This document shows positions 22,101-27,374 of a stretch of 27,374 nt of DNA, one piece after another. The first letter of the stretch is position 1. The number at the start of each line of letters is the position of its first letter. The notes under the pieces were generated by a model. It had not been told where the DNA came from, made no database searches, and saw only the letters and a list, made by a program, of their open reading frames with translations. Source of the stretch: Apostichopus californicus (Eukaryota; Echinodermata; Holothuroidea; Aspidochirotida; Stichopodidae); NCBI GenBank assembly GCA_020650975.1, contig JAIPMN010009225.1, forward strand, positions 1-27,374, written 5' to 3'. Made by a program: the position numbers and the translations under genes.

Positions 22101-23811
22101 AACCTTTCCTTAAATGGTAACGTATAATACAACAGGACTGAGACAAATTCAACACCAGACCAACTTTGAACATTACCAACTGTTGTAAACTTTTATCACA
22201 ACATTTGTCATATTTGATTGTATGGTAAATAAGGTTCATTTAATACTCACCATGCTTCTCCAAGAGAGACGGCGTCTTGGGAGCAAGACGTTTTGGTACT
22301 TTACTTGCTGTACCCTTCTGTTTAGACGTAGGAACCGAAGACGGCCGGGGAGGTGGACCTTTTCTCCCTGCAGGAGGTCCCCCAGAGGGCTACAGAAGGT
22401 TGACAAAAGAAAGAGAATAAACTTGGATTTCTCAAAAAGCTAACAAGTATTCCATCAAAGTAAGTACCATTATTCCAATAAGATCCCAAACTTGGTACTG
22501 CTAACTACTGTAAAAAATAGATTGTTTCAAAAATGTTGCATCAATCAATTTCACTTGAGATACAGATATATCGGTTATATTCACAGTTTCCTGACATTGA
22601 AGAGTGTTAAAATTAGATAAATATATCTGAAAATATACAACTGCTCGGAAGGGTGAGAGGAATATTGTTCGTTGAAGGCTGGACAAGGCTGACCATTATT
22701 TGACTTTCTAGCAATTTGGGGACGATACTGTTGAACTTTACGGAAGATTTTGCCGACAGGATCTTACCCTTGGTGGTGGCCCCTTCCTGGTATTGTTGTT
22801 GTCAGGGCTTGGCGATGATGATCTGCTGTTTGGTTTTGCTCTCTGACCGCCAGCACCTGGCCTGATGATGGTGGGTTTTTGCCGACTTCTGGACTGGTCG
22901 TTTACTGGAGGTCTTAAATTGAAAGCACTTCCAGCCGTTGGCCTGGGCTGTGAGGTGGTCTGGAGGGGTACACTCCTACTAGATGAAACGGGAGGTGGTG
23001 GAAGGCCTGCAGAGGTGTTGCTGGGACCTGTGGGTTTTGGACGCTCTCTAGCTGTAGGGGGTTGAGTCGGAGCAGGCCTATGAGCTGCCACGGGATGAGG
23101 TTGCGGCTGATTACTGGAACTGCCAACAGAGACAAAACTGGATGCTTTCTTAACATCGTTCAAAGACACATTTTTGGCAATGTTTTTGCCTATACCCCAC
23201 GAGAGTTTTGCAGCTTTCTTCTGTTGATCTTGCGTCATCAATGGCTTATCCTTCTTGGCTTGACTTGATATTAAACTAACACCAAATGCTGCAGACGCAG
23301 ACTTTCCTGAGGATGACGATTTACTAGCCGCCTGACTCGCCTTCTTAAAGTCATCCATGGACGCTTGCTTAGCAGCATTTTTGGTGATTCCCCATCCAAG
23401 CTTGCCTGCATCTTTCTCTTGTTCTTTAGTCATGGCTTTGGACCTTGTCTGGGGGTCCATAGCCGCTTTAAAAGCGGCTTTGGATGCCCCCGCGGTGTCC
23501 ACAGTAACGCTCATTTGACCGTTGCTGGTCCCCGAATGAGGCTTCGGAAAGAGTGATGGCTTTGCACTTGTCGGATTTGGTTTCCGACCTTTGGCCGTGG
23601 AGTGATTTTGATGAGAAGGCTCATCACTCCATGATGTTCGCGGTTTCGGTGTTGGGGTTGGCTTAGATGATGACTGACTTTTCAGAGAGTTTGTCAGAGA
23701 TCCAAACATGGGGGCAATGTAAGATGACTTGGGCCGGTTGGTTGGTATTGGTGGTGGAACATACTGAGATTTAGGTCGATTCCTTGGTACAGGTGGGGGT
23801 GTATCAGCCAT
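4033..23811 (-). CDS. SH3D19: SH3D19-like multi-SH3 adaptor protein, complete coding region in 11 exons
   Basis: Joining 11 exons with GT-AG borders and matching phases gives 2364 nt, 787 residues plus TGA. Order: Pro/Ser/Lys-rich N-terminus (1-428) with tandem PPPxPxNRPKS motifs (5-31) and a duplicated ~50-residue module (110-159, 172-224); a [11 protein letters not shown] motif (416-425); then SH3 domains A (434-486), B (514-565), C (588-640), D (658-711) and E (731-782). Each SH3 shows the acidic RT loop, a DW or EW tryptophan and a G-x-F-P motif. Length, the PPRPxPGHxLY stretch and the RCVA(K/R)FEY start of domain B match what I recall of human SH3D19 (about 790 residues, five SH3). That family is a cytoplasmic adaptor linked to endophilin, ADAM metalloproteases and Ras signalling; those partners are inferred by homology. 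Other multi-SH3 adaptors (sorbin, CIN85 types) fit less well. Individual exons are listed separately. Confidence 0.87.
5503..5861. mobile_element. Non-autonomous hAT-type MITE (359 bp) with 8-bp target site duplication
   Basis: The left end CAGTGGCGTAGGAA and the right end TTCCTACGCCCTTG are imperfect terminal inverted repeats (12 of 14 match). The same 8 bp, ACTACTTG, directly flank both sides (5495-5502 and 5862-5869). Short CAG-type termini with 8-bp duplications are the hallmark of the hAT superfamily. The interior is G/C-run-rich and encodes no transposase; the 137-codon open frame across it is fortuitous. It sits in the 7.2-kb last intron. Confidence 0.9.
7546..8158 (+). mobile_element. 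3' end of a non-LTR retrotransposon (CR1/L2-like LINE), 5' truncated
   Basis: An open frame to the TGA at 8039-8041 contains [18 protein letters not shown] and [16 protein letters not shown], the pattern of the thumb region after the catalytic core of LINE reverse transcriptases (LTWDxHI...IxKxxQRL...YxSxVxPxxxYCxPVW). The catalytic YxDD region is absent, so this is a dead 5'-truncated copy. Before 7640 the frame loses the expected YLG match, suggesting a small deletion or frameshift. A short AT-rich UTR, AATAAA at 8130-8135 and a TTTAC repeat tail (8136-8158) mark the 3' end. The clade assignment is tentative. Confidence 0.8.
8207..8222. repeat. (TA)n microsatellite
   Basis: Eight uninterrupted TA dinucleotides just downstream of the LINE tail. 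Confidence 0.9.
11354..11635 (-). CDS. SH3D19: SH3D19-like exon 11: SH3 domain D plus first half of SH3 domain E (residues 654-747)
   Basis: The acceptor GGGGGAACAG follows a pyrimidine-rich tract and the donor is CAGG|GTGAGT. The exon is 282 nt, phase 0 at both ends. It encodes a full SH3 (D): [21 protein letters not shown] and [12 protein letters not shown] lysine-rich linker with five consecutive Lys (717-721) follows, then the start of SH3 E (KARYQFEG to DLSFR). Domain D departs from ALYDY, having His and Asn where Tyr and Asp normally sit. Confidence 0.88.
11636..12401 (-). other. Intron of 0.77 kb between SH3 C and SH3 D
   Basis: No recognised feature. An open frame runs through the SH3 D acceptor but is only readthrough. 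Confidence 0.7.
12402..12545 (-). CDS. SH3D19: SH3D19-like exon 10: second half of SH3 domain C (residues 606-653)
   Basis: The acceptor is TTTGTTACAG. 48 codons start EGDKINV and include SDDWLIG and [11 protein letters not shown], followed by a Ser/Pro linker. The donor AAG|GTTTGT is weak but is the only GT that keeps phase 0 with the next exon before the stop codon that soon ends the open frame. I am sure of the domain and slightly less sure of the exact donor. Confidence 0.83.
13261..13589. repeat. Intronic minisatellite, ~45-bp unit, about seven copies
   Basis: The unit is GACCTATGGTGTGTACATGT, then GTGTTCATACACATGTG, then TTTGCACT. Measured units are 48, 45, 45, 43, 45, 39 and 45 bp. 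Because the period is mostly divisible by three and the unit lacks stops in several frames, open frames up to 134 codons appear on both strands; these are not genes. The repeat is rich in alternating TG/CA and ACATGT. It lies in the intron splitting SH3 domain C. Confidence 0.92.
14131..14192 (-). CDS. SH3D19: SH3D19-like exon 9: first half of SH3 domain C (residues 585-605)
   Basis: The acceptor is TTCTTCACAG and the donor TTCAAG|GTAAAC. Two bases complete Asp585 and 20 codons follow ([13 protein letters not shown] to ELSFK). The split comes directly after LSFK, the same place as in SH3 A and E. Confidence 0.87.
14193..15230 (-). other. Intron of 1.0 kb between SH3 B and SH3 C
   Basis: No recognised feature; overlapping short open frames at 14712-15041 on both strands lack domain signatures. 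Confidence 0.7.
15231..15457 (-). CDS. SH3D19: SH3D19-like exon 8: SH3 domain B, uninterrupted (residues 509-585)
   Basis: The acceptor TTCTTTCAG ends at 15458. One base completes Ser509, 75 codons follow, then one base before the donor AATG|GTACGT. The whole SH3 domain lies in this exon: RCVAKFEY, an acidic WDDLSF RT loop, DSDWLRG, and [12 protein letters not shown] Ser/Pro linker (residues 570-584) follows. The RCVA(K/R)FEY start matches the third SH3 of vertebrate SH3D19 as I recall it. Confidence 0.88.
15673..15724. repeat. Perfect AT-rich palindrome: 23-bp arms, 6-nt spacer
   Basis: The left arm 15673-15695 and right arm 15702-15724 are exact reverse complements (AATAAAGCTATA core, CATATA spacer). 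It could form a hairpin or cruciform. No flanking duplication was seen. It lies in the intron between the microexon and the SH3 B exon. Confidence 0.93.
16599..16642 (-). CDS. SH3D19: SH3D19-like exon 7: 44-nt microexon, Ser/Gly linker (residues 495-509)
   Basis: The acceptor is CCACTCGCAG and the donor ATATC|GTGAGT. Fourteen codons ([14 protein letters not shown]) plus two bases of a Ser codon lie between SH3 A and B. It enters in phase 0 and leaves in phase 2, which is exactly what the next exon needs, so the microexon is required to keep the frame. Confidence 0.78.
16643..17929 (-). other. Intron of 1.3 kb between SH3 A and the microexon
   Basis: No gene, RNA or mobile element recognised; ordinary AT-rich intron. 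Confidence 0.7.
17930..18058 (-). CDS. SH3D19: SH3D19-like exon 6: second half of SH3 domain A (residues 452-494)
   Basis: The acceptor is TTAAACTAG and the donor AAAG|GTAAGA. The exon is 129 nt, phase 0 at both ends. It starts GEDLIIL, has the DADWY tryptophan and [11 protein letters not shown], which completes a normal SH3 fold, and then a charged linker RDITEERK. Confidence 0.88.
18249..18321 (+). repeat. Purine-rich G-run array with G-quadruplex potential
   Basis: Repeated GGGGAGGGGAGGGG blocks are followed by copies of GGAAGGTGAAGGGAGGGG. Many runs of three to five G separated by one to three bases satisfy the usual quadruplex pattern on the plus strand. It sits in the 516-nt intron that splits SH3 domain A. 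The minus-strand Pro-rich open frame across it is an artefact. Confidence 0.88.
18575..18643 (-). CDS. SH3D19: SH3D19-like exon 5: first half of SH3 domain A (residues 429-451)
   Basis: The acceptor is TCTTCACTAG and the donor TTCAAG|GTATGT. The exon is 69 nt, phase 0 at both ends. It encodes [15 protein letters not shown] through DLSFK, that is, the canonical ALYDF strand and acidic RT loop. The intron interrupts the domain right after LSFK. Confidence 0.88.
18644..20647 (-). other. Intron of 2.0 kb before SH3 domain A
   Basis: This is where the extra first SH3 of the vertebrate protein would be expected. Reading the minus strand at each plausible GT donor I found no exon resembling an SH3. 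A-tracts occur at 19260-19285. A plus-strand open segment with splice-like borders lies at 20268-20405. Confidence 0.6.
20268..20405 (+). other. Open segment bounded by splice-like sites on the strand opposite the gene
   Basis: AAGACAG|GATAG at its left and GACAG|GTAACC at its right bracket 138 nt (46 codons' worth) without a stop in one frame. The translation [19 protein letters not shown] and HVGGSAYYD looks protein-like, but I recognise no family. It could be a cassette exon, a decayed transposon or chance. Confidence 0.15.
20648..20748 (-). CDS. SH3D19: SH3D19-like exon 4: linker with conserved PPRPxPGHxLY motif (residues 395-428)
   Basis: The acceptor TTTTTGCAG ends at 20749. Two bases complete Gly395 and 33 codons follow to the donor ATT|GTGAGT (phase 0). 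It encodes an Ile/Met/Ser-rich piece, then [15 protein letters not shown]. The PPRPxPGHxLY string corresponds closely to the sequence just before the SH3 array in vertebrate SH3D19, as I recall it, and is one of the best orthology markers in the gene. Confidence 0.84.
21045..21484 (+). mobile_element. RTE/BovB-like reverse transcriptase C-terminal fragment with a frameshift
   Basis: Frame 1 from 21045 encodes [19 protein letters not shown] and [18 protein letters not shown], up to a stop near 21235. A second frame continues the same protein ([35 protein letters not shown]) to TAA at 21482-21484. The two join around 21210-21225, so a small indel broke the frame. This string of motifs is the C-terminus of RTE-clade (BovB-type) LINEs. 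The fragment begins abruptly and lacks the catalytic core. It lies opposite in strand to the host gene, in the intron between exons 3 and 4. Confidence 0.85.
21644..21657 (+). repeat. G14 homopolymer
   Basis: Fourteen consecutive G in the intron between exons 3 and 4. Length is prone to sequencing error. Confidence 0.9.
22251..22389 (-). CDS. SH3D19: SH3D19-like exon 3: Pro/Lys-rich linker (residues 349-395)
   Basis: The acceptor is TTCTGTAG and the donor CATG|GTGAGT. The 139-nt exon enters in phase 0 and leaves one base (G) of the next codon. It encodes [18 protein letters not shown] followed by a basic Lys-rich stretch ending in LLEKH. The RKGPPPR motif repeats the one at the end of the preceding exon (342-348). 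It has the composition of a flexible SH3-ligand region. Confidence 0.82.
22390..22767 (-). other. Short intron (378 nt) between exons 2 and 3
   Basis: GT at 22767 and AG at 22390; nothing else recognised. Confidence 0.8.
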
Positions 23812-23824
23812 GTCTTGATTGAAA
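22768..23824 (-). CDS. SH3D19: SH3D19-like exon 2: start codon and disordered N-terminal region (residues 1-348)
   Basis: The start ATG is at 23811-23809. The frame stays open twelve codons further upstream, but a pyrimidine-rich TTTTTTCGTTTCAG acceptor ends at 23825, so the exon begins at 23824 with 13 nt of 5' UTR and the protein starts [10 protein letters not shown]. The donor AGG|GTAAGA leaves after residue 348 in phase 0. The encoded region is low-complexity: two PPPxPxNRPKS(Q/S)Y motifs (5-31), a basic Pro/Ser segment (50-95), two copies of a module with KLxWGIxKN (110-159, 172-224), a Pro-rich tract (235-300) and a Ser/Asn-rich stretch (328-341). No SH3 or catalytic domain is visible here. 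The Pro-rich motifs are plausible SH3 ligands. Confidence 0.85.
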
Positions 23825-23996
23825 CTGAAACGAAAAAAGATTTCCAAAGCATTTCATATCTTTCGGTAGATATAAGCCGTGTAACATTGGTGTTTTACGT
23901 TTACAATGTCATCATCATACATTTGGCTCAGCAATTCTTGTCACAGGTTATTTCCAGCCTTAAGATGTTACTGGTTGATGTAGACACAGTTAGTAT

Positions 23997-24291
23997 CAGG
24001 GACGTAGCCGGAAATTTGGAAGAGGGGAGCGGAATTTTAAAAGGGGCATTTCTCACAAAGGGAGCATTATTAAACTTAACAGAGCGCCCCGATGTACAAA
24101 GAAAATATGGCCGAAAATGCCTCACACGTTGCAGGACAAAGATTGAGAAGGGGGCTTAGCTCCCTCTGACATGAAAAGCGGGCTTTAATGATATTTCTTG
24201 CTTTTAGATTTTTTAAAGTTTATTTTTCGGAGTACTAAAAGGGGAGGGGGGAGTGATCGCTCCCAATACCCCCCCCCCGGCTACGTCCCTT
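23997..24291. mobile_element. Second hAT-like MITE (295 bp) with 8-bp target site duplication
   Basis: The left end CAGGGACGTAGCCGG and right end CCGGCTACGTCCCTT are inverted repeats differing only at the outermost base. GTTAGTAT flanks both sides (23989-23996 and 24292-24299). The termini resemble those of the 5503 element but the interior differs, so it is a related but distinct family. No coding capacity. It lies between the start-codon exon and the presumed upstream exon. Confidence 0.87.
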
Positions 24292-24984
24292 GTTAGTATT
24301 AGTATACCAGCTCAGCAGATATGGAATGAATTTATCCCGATCAAGTTGTTTACAAAACCACCTAAAGCTTATTTGTTACTCCTCAGTGCATATCTATGAG
24401 GTAGGTTGTTTATTTGTTATCAACGTTTAAAAGTTTCAATGTTGACAGTCTTGTATCACAGCAAGGCATTCTCACACAACTTTTACAACATTTAACTCCT
24501 GGTCATCAGTAACTTGTCACAGACACCCAAGAATGCAAAATTCCAACAGTCGCTCCCGAAGCACTAACTGATCTGCACGTCAACATGGCCACTGGGGTAC
24601 TTCCCACAGGGTCCAGCCACAAACCAGCCCACCCAACGATATTAACAAGTGACCTAGCAGGTACCCATTTATTAACCTGGCTAAGACACAGTGTACAGTT
24701 TTATGAACTTTATTGCAATAAGTGCACAGTGACTGCCTGCTGTCTCATTCATTTGGCTGACCACTGGCAGGGAACATAGACAACAAAACATTGCTTACAA
24801 CTGAAGTGGAGAAATGCCATATCAAATGTATATAATTGGATATAGTTTCACAACTCAAAAATGTATGGGTTCAACCAATGGTCATTACAGACAAGTAGCT
24901 ACAAAAATATTATAGGCTTTATTTATATTCTTATTCTTTATTAATACTCAGATCATTACTTAGATCAGAGCAAAACTTAGAACT

Positions 24985-25075
24985 CACTAAACTTAAAAGA
25001 GCACACAAGCCATTGGCTTGATAGGATTCAAACCAACTACCTAAGGAATTCAATTAGCAACACTTTACAGACCAG
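24985..25075 (-). repeat. Degenerate tRNA-derived SINE remnant
   Basis: GGATTCAAACCAACTACCTA followed by AATTCAATTAGCAACACTTT is, read on the minus strand, like the head of a tRNA-derived SINE: a GGTTTGAATCC-like B box and spacing typical of decayed tRNA. The tract GGTACCCATTTATTAACCTG at 24659-24678 resembles the body of such marine-invertebrate SINEs, as I recall them. Heavily diverged, so low confidence. Confidence 0.35.
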
Positions 25076-25879
25076 ACCTATATGGTGGTATATATATATG
25101 GTTATTTTGCAAAGCTGAATTAATGGTATACATTTGGTAATTTTGCAAAGCTTAGAGCATATATGTTCTTTTATTGACTAACAGTGATTTTGCTGAGATT
25201 TTACTTTTTAATCCTTCCAATGTGTAATTTCACCAGTTTGATCAAATTCTGCCAGATTGAAATAGATTTGTACTTGTTAATGACGTAAGTCAGAACTGTT
25301 ACTACACCAAGGAGAGGCATAACTTTCTTAATGTGTGAAATGTGTTAAACTTTACAATTTAATTTCATAAAAATGCCTCAAAGTAAAGAGATTTGTTTCT
25401 TTGTTGCATTGTACGCTTTGACTGTTTTCTTTAAGCTTGTATAACTGTGAGATCAAAGAAGTGGTTACAATCTGATATAAAAACAGCGACTACAGCATCC
25501 ATCGACAACATCATGTAGCCTAATACAATTACTAAGTTTACGGAACAGTGAAAGTCAATTTAGAACTACCACAATGAACAGTAGTACAGTTTTGCAGCAC
25601 TGTTCTTCAACTTTGCATTGGAGTTTGAGCTCCAACTCCAAGCCTATAGACCTGTAACTAATTTTTGATAATCTTATTAGTTGATTGCTCTATGATATAG
25701 TATGAATAGAGATGAAGAACATATATCCTATTGATGAAAATACATTATATGACAAATAGCTAACCACATGCTTACATTCTATAACATCAGGTTGTCAGGG
25801 AACTGCTATTTTCTACTCCATGCTTTCACACGATCCCCTGCCACACATTTTACTGACTTGAGACTCAGTCACAATCCAA

Positions 25880-26310
25880 ATACACTAGGCTTAGCCTACA
25901 GTCCTAATGTGAAACTAAGACATAACTAAAAGACCTTAAAAGTTACATATTATTATGTTATTGGTGTAGGCTTGGTGAACTACTCAATCAGGCATTAAGT
26001 TGTAAAAGTTAGGCCTAGGCCCTGCATGAGTTAAGTCTAACTGCTTAGCCAACAGTGTATAGTCTACAGTGTCTTACAACTTTAATTAGCCTAGCTTGAC
26101 GATGTATAAATATCATCAGCAAGTTGATCTCTTCTATCAAACCTTGGTTTGGCCTAGCTTACACTTTCACTTAGCCTATTTAGGCCTAGCCTATAGCCTT
26201 GTTTGTTCCTGGATAGGCGTAGGCCCTAACGATTTTGTCGAGATATGACCAAAATAGGCTAACGGCCTAAGAAGTAAGATAGCTAACGTTAGCCTGGCCT
26301 AGGCCTAGTT
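25880..26310. repeat. Cluster of TAGGCCTA/GGCCTAGG motifs upstream of the gene
   Basis: AGGCCTAGGC (26011), TAGGCCTAGC (26181), GGCCTAGGCCTAG (about 26296-26308) and many single GGCCTA, AGCCTA or TAGGCT variants crowd about 430 bp next to the putative 5' exon donor. The motif is palindromic. Function unknown; it may be a dispersed low-complexity repeat. Confidence 0.55.
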
Positions 26311-26317
26311 TGCTTAC

Positions 26318-26345
26318 CTGTTAAAATGAACACCAGTTACTCACG
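26318..26345 (-). other. Possible donor end of a 5' noncoding exon of the SH3D19-like gene
   Basis: The acceptor before the start-codon exon requires an upstream exon. ACAG|GTAAGC on the minus strand, with the exon ending at 26318, is a strong consensus donor about 2.5 kb upstream. Alternatives are TTAC|GTGAGT just upstream of it and TTG|GTAAGC ending at 26667. The true exon, its 5' end and the promoter cannot be settled from sequence alone. Confidence 0.3.
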
Positions 26346-26727
26346 TAAACTGTTTATCTTCGATACAGACTATTGCATCACTAAGTTACAGAAAATGGGC
26401 CCGAGCCCTCTCCACCCTAACTTTGTCTTTGAGTAGTTTATAGCGAATAATAACATTAATGTAAGCGTTGAACTACAGAACAGGTTAGACAGTCAGTACT
26501 ACTACAGTTGCCTTAGTAGTCGAACTCACAATAGTGTCATGTATTAGGCTTTATGGTTACAAATGGAGCACTATACAAGCGGGTGTTACTGTACGGTTTC
26601 TGTACTAGTACCATAGAAATTGAATGACTAGTACTAAACACATACTTGTAAACTGAATAGGCTTACCAATGTAATTACGTTGTGTGTTGACGTTGTGATG
26701 AACGTACAGATCGGATATATACGTAAT

Positions 26728-26810
26728 ATTAGGATGGTGCGACTCGAACCGGAGCGCTTTCCTTCCGGGTATGAATGACAGCCTGTGTCAATCACTACTC
26801 TTGATAATCG
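26728..26810 (-). repeat. tRNA-like remnant (B-box GGTTCGAGTC), probably SINE-derived
   Basis: On the minus strand TAGTGATTGACAC (A-box-like) is followed about 40 nt later by GGTTCGAGTC (B-box-like). The T stem does not pair and no acceptor stem is found, so it is not a functional tRNA. Confidence 0.35.
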
Positions 26811-26845
26811 CTGATGGGGAGAAAAGAATGATTGATGAAACAAAT

Positions 26846-27333
26846 TTAGTCAAAAAAATAAATGAAAAGATGATGATGAAAGAACTCGTCACCCCATATT
26901 AACTGATTATTGAGAAGTGTGACGTTAATAGTCAATAAGGAACTATTCTTGATTATATGGTGTGAATATATAGAGTAATACTTTGTGTTCCATCTTCACC
27001 AGTCAGCGATTTGCAGCACATCGAATCAACTGTAAAATTAACAGCGAGACACCCCTCATCAATCTTGTAGACTACCCGGGAAGACGCAACTCCAAGGGTG
27101 TCAATTTCCCAAAAGATGTGTTATATACATTTATCTGGGACTAGATCAGACAATCTTTTTACTAAATTCACAAGACCGGAGGCCTGAGACAGAACAATCT
27201 GGGGTACAAATTAATTGTTACCAATTCAGTGAAATAACCGTCGGCGCTGGGGCCATGAAACAAGAGGCTCATTTTGATGCGGGCGAAACTAGCACTTTCG
27301 AGACCAAGAGGAAATCGAGCGCGTTCTTCCCCC
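26846..27333. other. Right-hand flank without recognisable gene
   Basis: Between the tRNA-like remnant and the truncated MITE I see no open frame of note or RNA gene. It may include the gene's promoter or belong to the neighbouring intergenic region. Confidence 0.5.
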
Positions 27334-27374
27334 CAGTGGCGTAGGAAAGTACTTTTGAGTGGGGGGGGGGGGGC
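27334..27374 (+). mobile_element. Left end of a third hAT-type MITE, cut by the window edge
   Basis: CAGTGGCGTAGGAAAGTACTTTTGAGTGGGGG matches the first bases of the element at 5503 with one substitution, then runs into a G tract. The right end lies outside the window. The 8 bp to the left are CTTCCCCC. Confidence 0.85.

Noticed and set aside
23812-23847. Upstream in-frame start adding twelve residues to the N-terminus
   Set aside because: The stretch contains a strong TTTTTTCGTTTCAG splice acceptor, so it is intronic; the start at 23811 follows directly in the exon.
23815-24159. 114-codon plus-strand open frame upstream of the gene
   Set aside because: It crosses a MITE boundary and has no domain; fortuitous.
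24585-24779. 64-codon plus-strand open frame
   Set aside because: Overlaps SINE-like sequence; no motif or gene context.
26728-26810. Possible functional tRNA on the minus strand (GGTTCGAGTC B box)
   Set aside because: The T stem does not pair around the loop, the anticodon stem has mismatches and no acceptor stem is present. Listed only as a tRNA-like remnant.

Overview
This is animal nuclear DNA: AT-rich, with short exons bounded by GT-AG introns, microsatellites and decayed transposon copies. It holds essentially one recognisable gene. That gene lies on the minus strand and encodes an SH3D19-like (EBP/Eve-1 type) adaptor with five C-terminal SH3 domains. A marine invertebrate, possibly an echinoderm or another non-vertebrate deuterostome, fits the repeat content (hAT MITEs starting CAGTGGCGTAG, RTE and CR1-like LINE tails, GGCCTA-rich stretches), but the taxon is a guess.

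Gene layout (minus strand, so high coordinates come first). A possible 5' noncoding exon ends near 26318. A large exon (23824-22768) carries the start codon at 23811 and a proline-, serine- and lysine-rich N-terminus. Ten further coding exons follow: 22389-22251, 20748-20648, 18643-18575, 18058-17930, 16642-16599, 15457-15231, 14192-14131, 12545-12402, 11635-11354 and 4155-4033. All junction phases agree and give one 787-residue frame ending in TGA at 4035-4033. The N-terminus has two copies of a Pro-rich NRPKS motif and two copies of an unrecognised ~50-residue module. A PPRPxPGHxLY motif precedes the five SH3 domains (called A to E). Three of the five are interrupted by a phase-0 intron at the same place, right after the LSF(K/R) of the RT loop.

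Introns and flanks carry mobile-element remains. Two complete small hAT-type MITEs have exact 8-bp target duplications (5495-5869 and 23989-24299), and a third starts at 27334 and runs off the window. There is a LINE 3' end with a TTTAC-repeat tail (7546-8158), a frameshifted RTE/BovB-like reverse transcriptase C-terminus (21045-21484), and tRNA-derived SINE remnants near 24985-25075 and 26728-26810. Simple structure includes a 45-bp minisatellite (13261-13589), a perfect 23-bp-arm AT palindrome (15673-15724), a G-run array (18249-18321) and a 143-bp tandem duplication (1081-1366).

The 4 kb past the stop codon (1-4032) and the 1 kb at the far right show no recognisable gene. I see no CRISPR array, operon, rRNA or intact tRNA. 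The least explained items are the duplicated N-terminal module and the SH3 arrangement, which differs from the vertebrate protein as I recall it.
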